From Microbacterium sp. (lineage in GTDB: Bacteria; Actinomycetota; Actinomycetes; Actinomycetales; Microbacteriaceae): 6,405 nt of DNA. Below are positions 5,374 to 6,405 of this stretch, piece by piece. Every line of letters starts with the position of its first letter. Position 1 is the first letter of the stretch. The position numbers were made by a program, and so were the translations under genes. The stretch lies in contig JAITUD010000430.1 in assembly GCA_031286555.1 (NCBI GenBank), positions 1-6,405 of the forward strand, written 5' to 3'. Under the pieces are notes generated by a model that did not search any database, had not been told where the DNA came from, and worked only from the letters and a program-made list of their open reading frames with translations.

Positions 5374-6083
5374 GCAAGCGCATCGGCATGATCGTGCCCT
5401 CGTCGAACACCTGCCTCGAGCCCCAGACGTACCGGATGCTCGGCGACCGCACCGACGTCACCGTGCACTTCGCCCGCATCGAGGTCACCCGCATCGCCCT
5501 CGACGGCGATGCCGACGCGCAGTTCGACGAGCAGATCATGGTGGATGCCGCGAAGCTGCTCGCCACCGCCAAGGTCGACGCCATCGCGTGGAACGGCACT
5601 TCCGGATCGTGGCTGGGGCTCGAGCACGACGAGGCCATCACCGACGCGATCACCGCCGCCACCGGCATCCCGGCGACGACCTCTTCGCTCGCCCTCGTCG
5701 ACGCGCTCGCGCGCAACGGCGTCACCCAGCTGGGCCTCGTCACGCCGTACACACCCGACGTGAACCTCGGCGTCGCGGCGGAGTACGCCCGGCACGGCCT
5801 CGAGGTCACCGTCGAGCGGCACCTCGGCCTCTCCGACAACGAGTCGTTCGGGCGGGTGCAGCCTGAAGAGCTCGCGCCGCTCGTGCAGCAGACCTTCGAC
5901 GCCGGCGTGCAGGGCACGGCCGTGCTGTGCACCAACCTCTACGGCGCCCCGATCGTCGCCGACGCAGAGGAGGGCACCGACGCCCGCGTCTACGACTCCG
6001 TCGCCGTCACCCTCTGGAAGTGCCTCGACATGATCGGTGCCGAGGGGCTGGATGCCCGGTGGGGGAAGGCGCTCGCGGGCTGA
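5370..6083 (+). CDS. Maleate isomerase/arylmalonate decarboxylase-superfamily enzyme with a single catalytic Cys
   Basis: A 237-aa cytosolic enzyme of the Asp/Glu racemase superfamily, closest in pattern to maleate cis-trans isomerase and arylmalonate decarboxylase. IGMIVPSSNT (5-14) is the N-terminal carboxylate-binding loop with Asn13. NGTSGS (75-80) is the first catalytic loop, TPY127 carries the conserved Tyr, SDN157 an Asn of the isomerase pattern, and LC187TNL the second catalytic loop. Maleate isomerases have CTS in the first loop; here it is Gly76-Thr-Ser, the arrangement of arylmalonate decarboxylase (Gly74 with a single Cys188). A two-cysteine isomerase or racemase mechanism therefore looks unavailable. 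The length fits the family. The start ATG overlaps the hydantoinase stop by four bases (ATGA), with GAGG at 5356-5359 upstream, which implies translational coupling and consecutive steps. Codons are strongly GC-ending, like the 3' part of the preceding gene. Decarboxylase, isomerase or another carbanion chemistry are all possible. Confidence 0.88.
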   Translation: MSKRIGMIVPSSNTCLEPQTYRMLGDRTDVTVHFARIEVTRIALDGDADAQFDEQIMVDAAKLLATAKVDAIAWNGTSGSWLGLEHDEAITDAITAATGIPATTSSLALVDALARNGVTQLGLVTPYTPDVNLGVAAEYARHGLEVTVERHLGLSDNESFGRVQPEELAPLVQQTFDAGVQGTAVLCTNLYGAPIVADAEEGTDARVYDSVAVTLWKCLDMIGAEGLDARWGKALAG

Positions 6084-6084
6084 C

Positions 6085-6381
6085 TCAGTCCCCGCTCGAG
6101 TGCAACCCTCTCCGCGCCGACAGCACCGTCACCTCCGGGTGCCTCTCCACCAGCATCCGCTCGGCCTGATCGAGCACGTCGCGGACGTGCGTGGCGTGCG
6201 CGGCGACCACCGAGATGCCGATCTCGGTGCGGCGATGCAGGTCCTGCGCGCCGACCTCGGCGCAGGAGGCCTCGGTGCGGCGGCTGAGCTCGGCGATGAT
6301 CGGACGGATCACGCTGCGCTTCTCCTTCAGCGACTGCACGTCGCCGAGCAGGATGTCGAACTCGATCCACCCGATCCACAC
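6085..6381 (-). CDS. DUF503 (YlxP-like) small protein
   Basis: A 98-aa protein matching the DUF503 family in pattern. The N-terminus WIGWIEFDI leads into LLGDVQSLKEKRSVIRP (11-27). A second block, AEVGAQDLHRRTEIGISVV (41-59), follows, then a helix ending ERMLVERHPEVTVLSARR. Family members are small alpha/beta proteins, some encoded near translation-initiation genes in other bacteria; the function is not established. The start is taken as GTG at 6381-6379 because the family begins at this WxGW motif. The ribosome site is poor: GAGG on the minus strand lies 12 bases upstream at 6397-6394. The frame stays open to the window edge, so a start a little further upstream is possible. It converges on the isomerase-like gene with one base between stop codons and no hairpin between them. 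It is not obviously part of the catabolic pathway and probably belongs to the flanking chromosome. Confidence 0.87.
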   Translation of the reverse strand: MWIGWIEFDILLGDVQSLKEKRSVIRPIIAELSRRTEASCAEVGAQDLHRRTEIGISVVAAHATHVRDVLDQAERMLVERHPEVTVLSARRGLHSSGD

Positions 6382-6405
6382 GCCGCCAGTCTGCCTCAGA
6401 CCCGA

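Noticed and set aside
5990..6379. Alternative minus-strand frame of 129 codons overlapping the DUF503 gene.
   Set aside because: The DUF503 frame shows conserved family blocks. This frame is Arg/Ala/Gly-rich and would run into the isomerase-like gene.
1..6405. Assignment as a classical hydantoin utilisation (hyu) cluster.
   Set aside because: There is no N-carbamoylase, the transporter is MHS rather than Mhp1-like, the racemase-superfamily protein lacks one of the two catalytic cysteines, and the hydantoinase ring-contact residues are changed.
1..6405. CRISPR arrays, tRNAs, insertion sequences or attachment-site repeats.
   Set aside because: No regularly spaced direct repeats, transposase-like reading frames, tRNA-like cloverleaf or long duplicated termini were seen on reading through the window.

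Overview
The window reads as a piece of a high-GC actinobacterial chromosome, most likely Microbacteriaceae (a Microbacterium-like organism). That assignment rests on the GC-rich third codon positions, the style of the proteins and a habit of writing Asp-Ala/Asp-Val as GGATGCC or GGATGTC. It is inference, with no database search behind it. Nearly all of the DNA is coding. Six genes lie on the plus strand and one small gene lies on the minus strand at the right edge. No tRNA, rRNA, CRISPR array, insertion sequence or phage gene is visible.

Layout. Block 1 (1-3003) holds the C-terminal half of an MHS-type major facilitator transporter, a metal-dependent 'cyclase' family hydrolase (813-1577) and an ATZ/TRZ-like amidohydrolase (1633-3003). 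They are separated by two 55-nt gaps and closed by a strong GC-rich hairpin terminator (3024-3059). Block 2 starts with a GntR/FCD-type regulator (3140-3856). A short leader with a perfect 12-bp palindrome (3863-3874) follows. Then come a hydantoinase/dihydropyrimidinase-fold hydrolase (best start 3934, end 5373) and a maleate isomerase/arylmalonate decarboxylase-superfamily enzyme (5370-6083), which share an ATGA overlap. A DUF503 (YlxP-like) gene converges on the end of block 2 with one nucleotide between the stop codons and probably marks the edge of the cluster.

How the genes may work together. A proton-coupled symporter, three hydrolases that open or trim C-N bonds (cyclase fold, ATZ/TRZ amidohydrolase, hydantoinase fold), a racemase/decarboxylase-superfamily enzyme and a ligand-sensing FCD regulator look like an inducible pathway for uptake and ring-opening catabolism of a small N-heterocycle or cyclic amide/imide/ureide. 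The substrate cannot be named from sequence.

Three enzymes depart from the textbook members of their families at active-site positions. The hydantoinase keeps all six metal ligands, but the three positions that contact the hydantoin ring in D-hydantoinase (Tyr, Ser, Asn) are Asn160, Cys291 and His339. The maleate-isomerase-like enzyme has Gly76 where the nucleophilic Cys should be, as in arylmalonate decarboxylase. The ATZ/TRZ-like amidohydrolase has Gln229 where the catalytic HxxE Glu is expected. Together these suggest a pathway other than the classical hydantoin, pyrimidine or nicotinate-maleate routes.

A separate observation is a sharp change in third-position composition inside the hydantoinase gene, near base 4261. 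It looks like a recombination junction.
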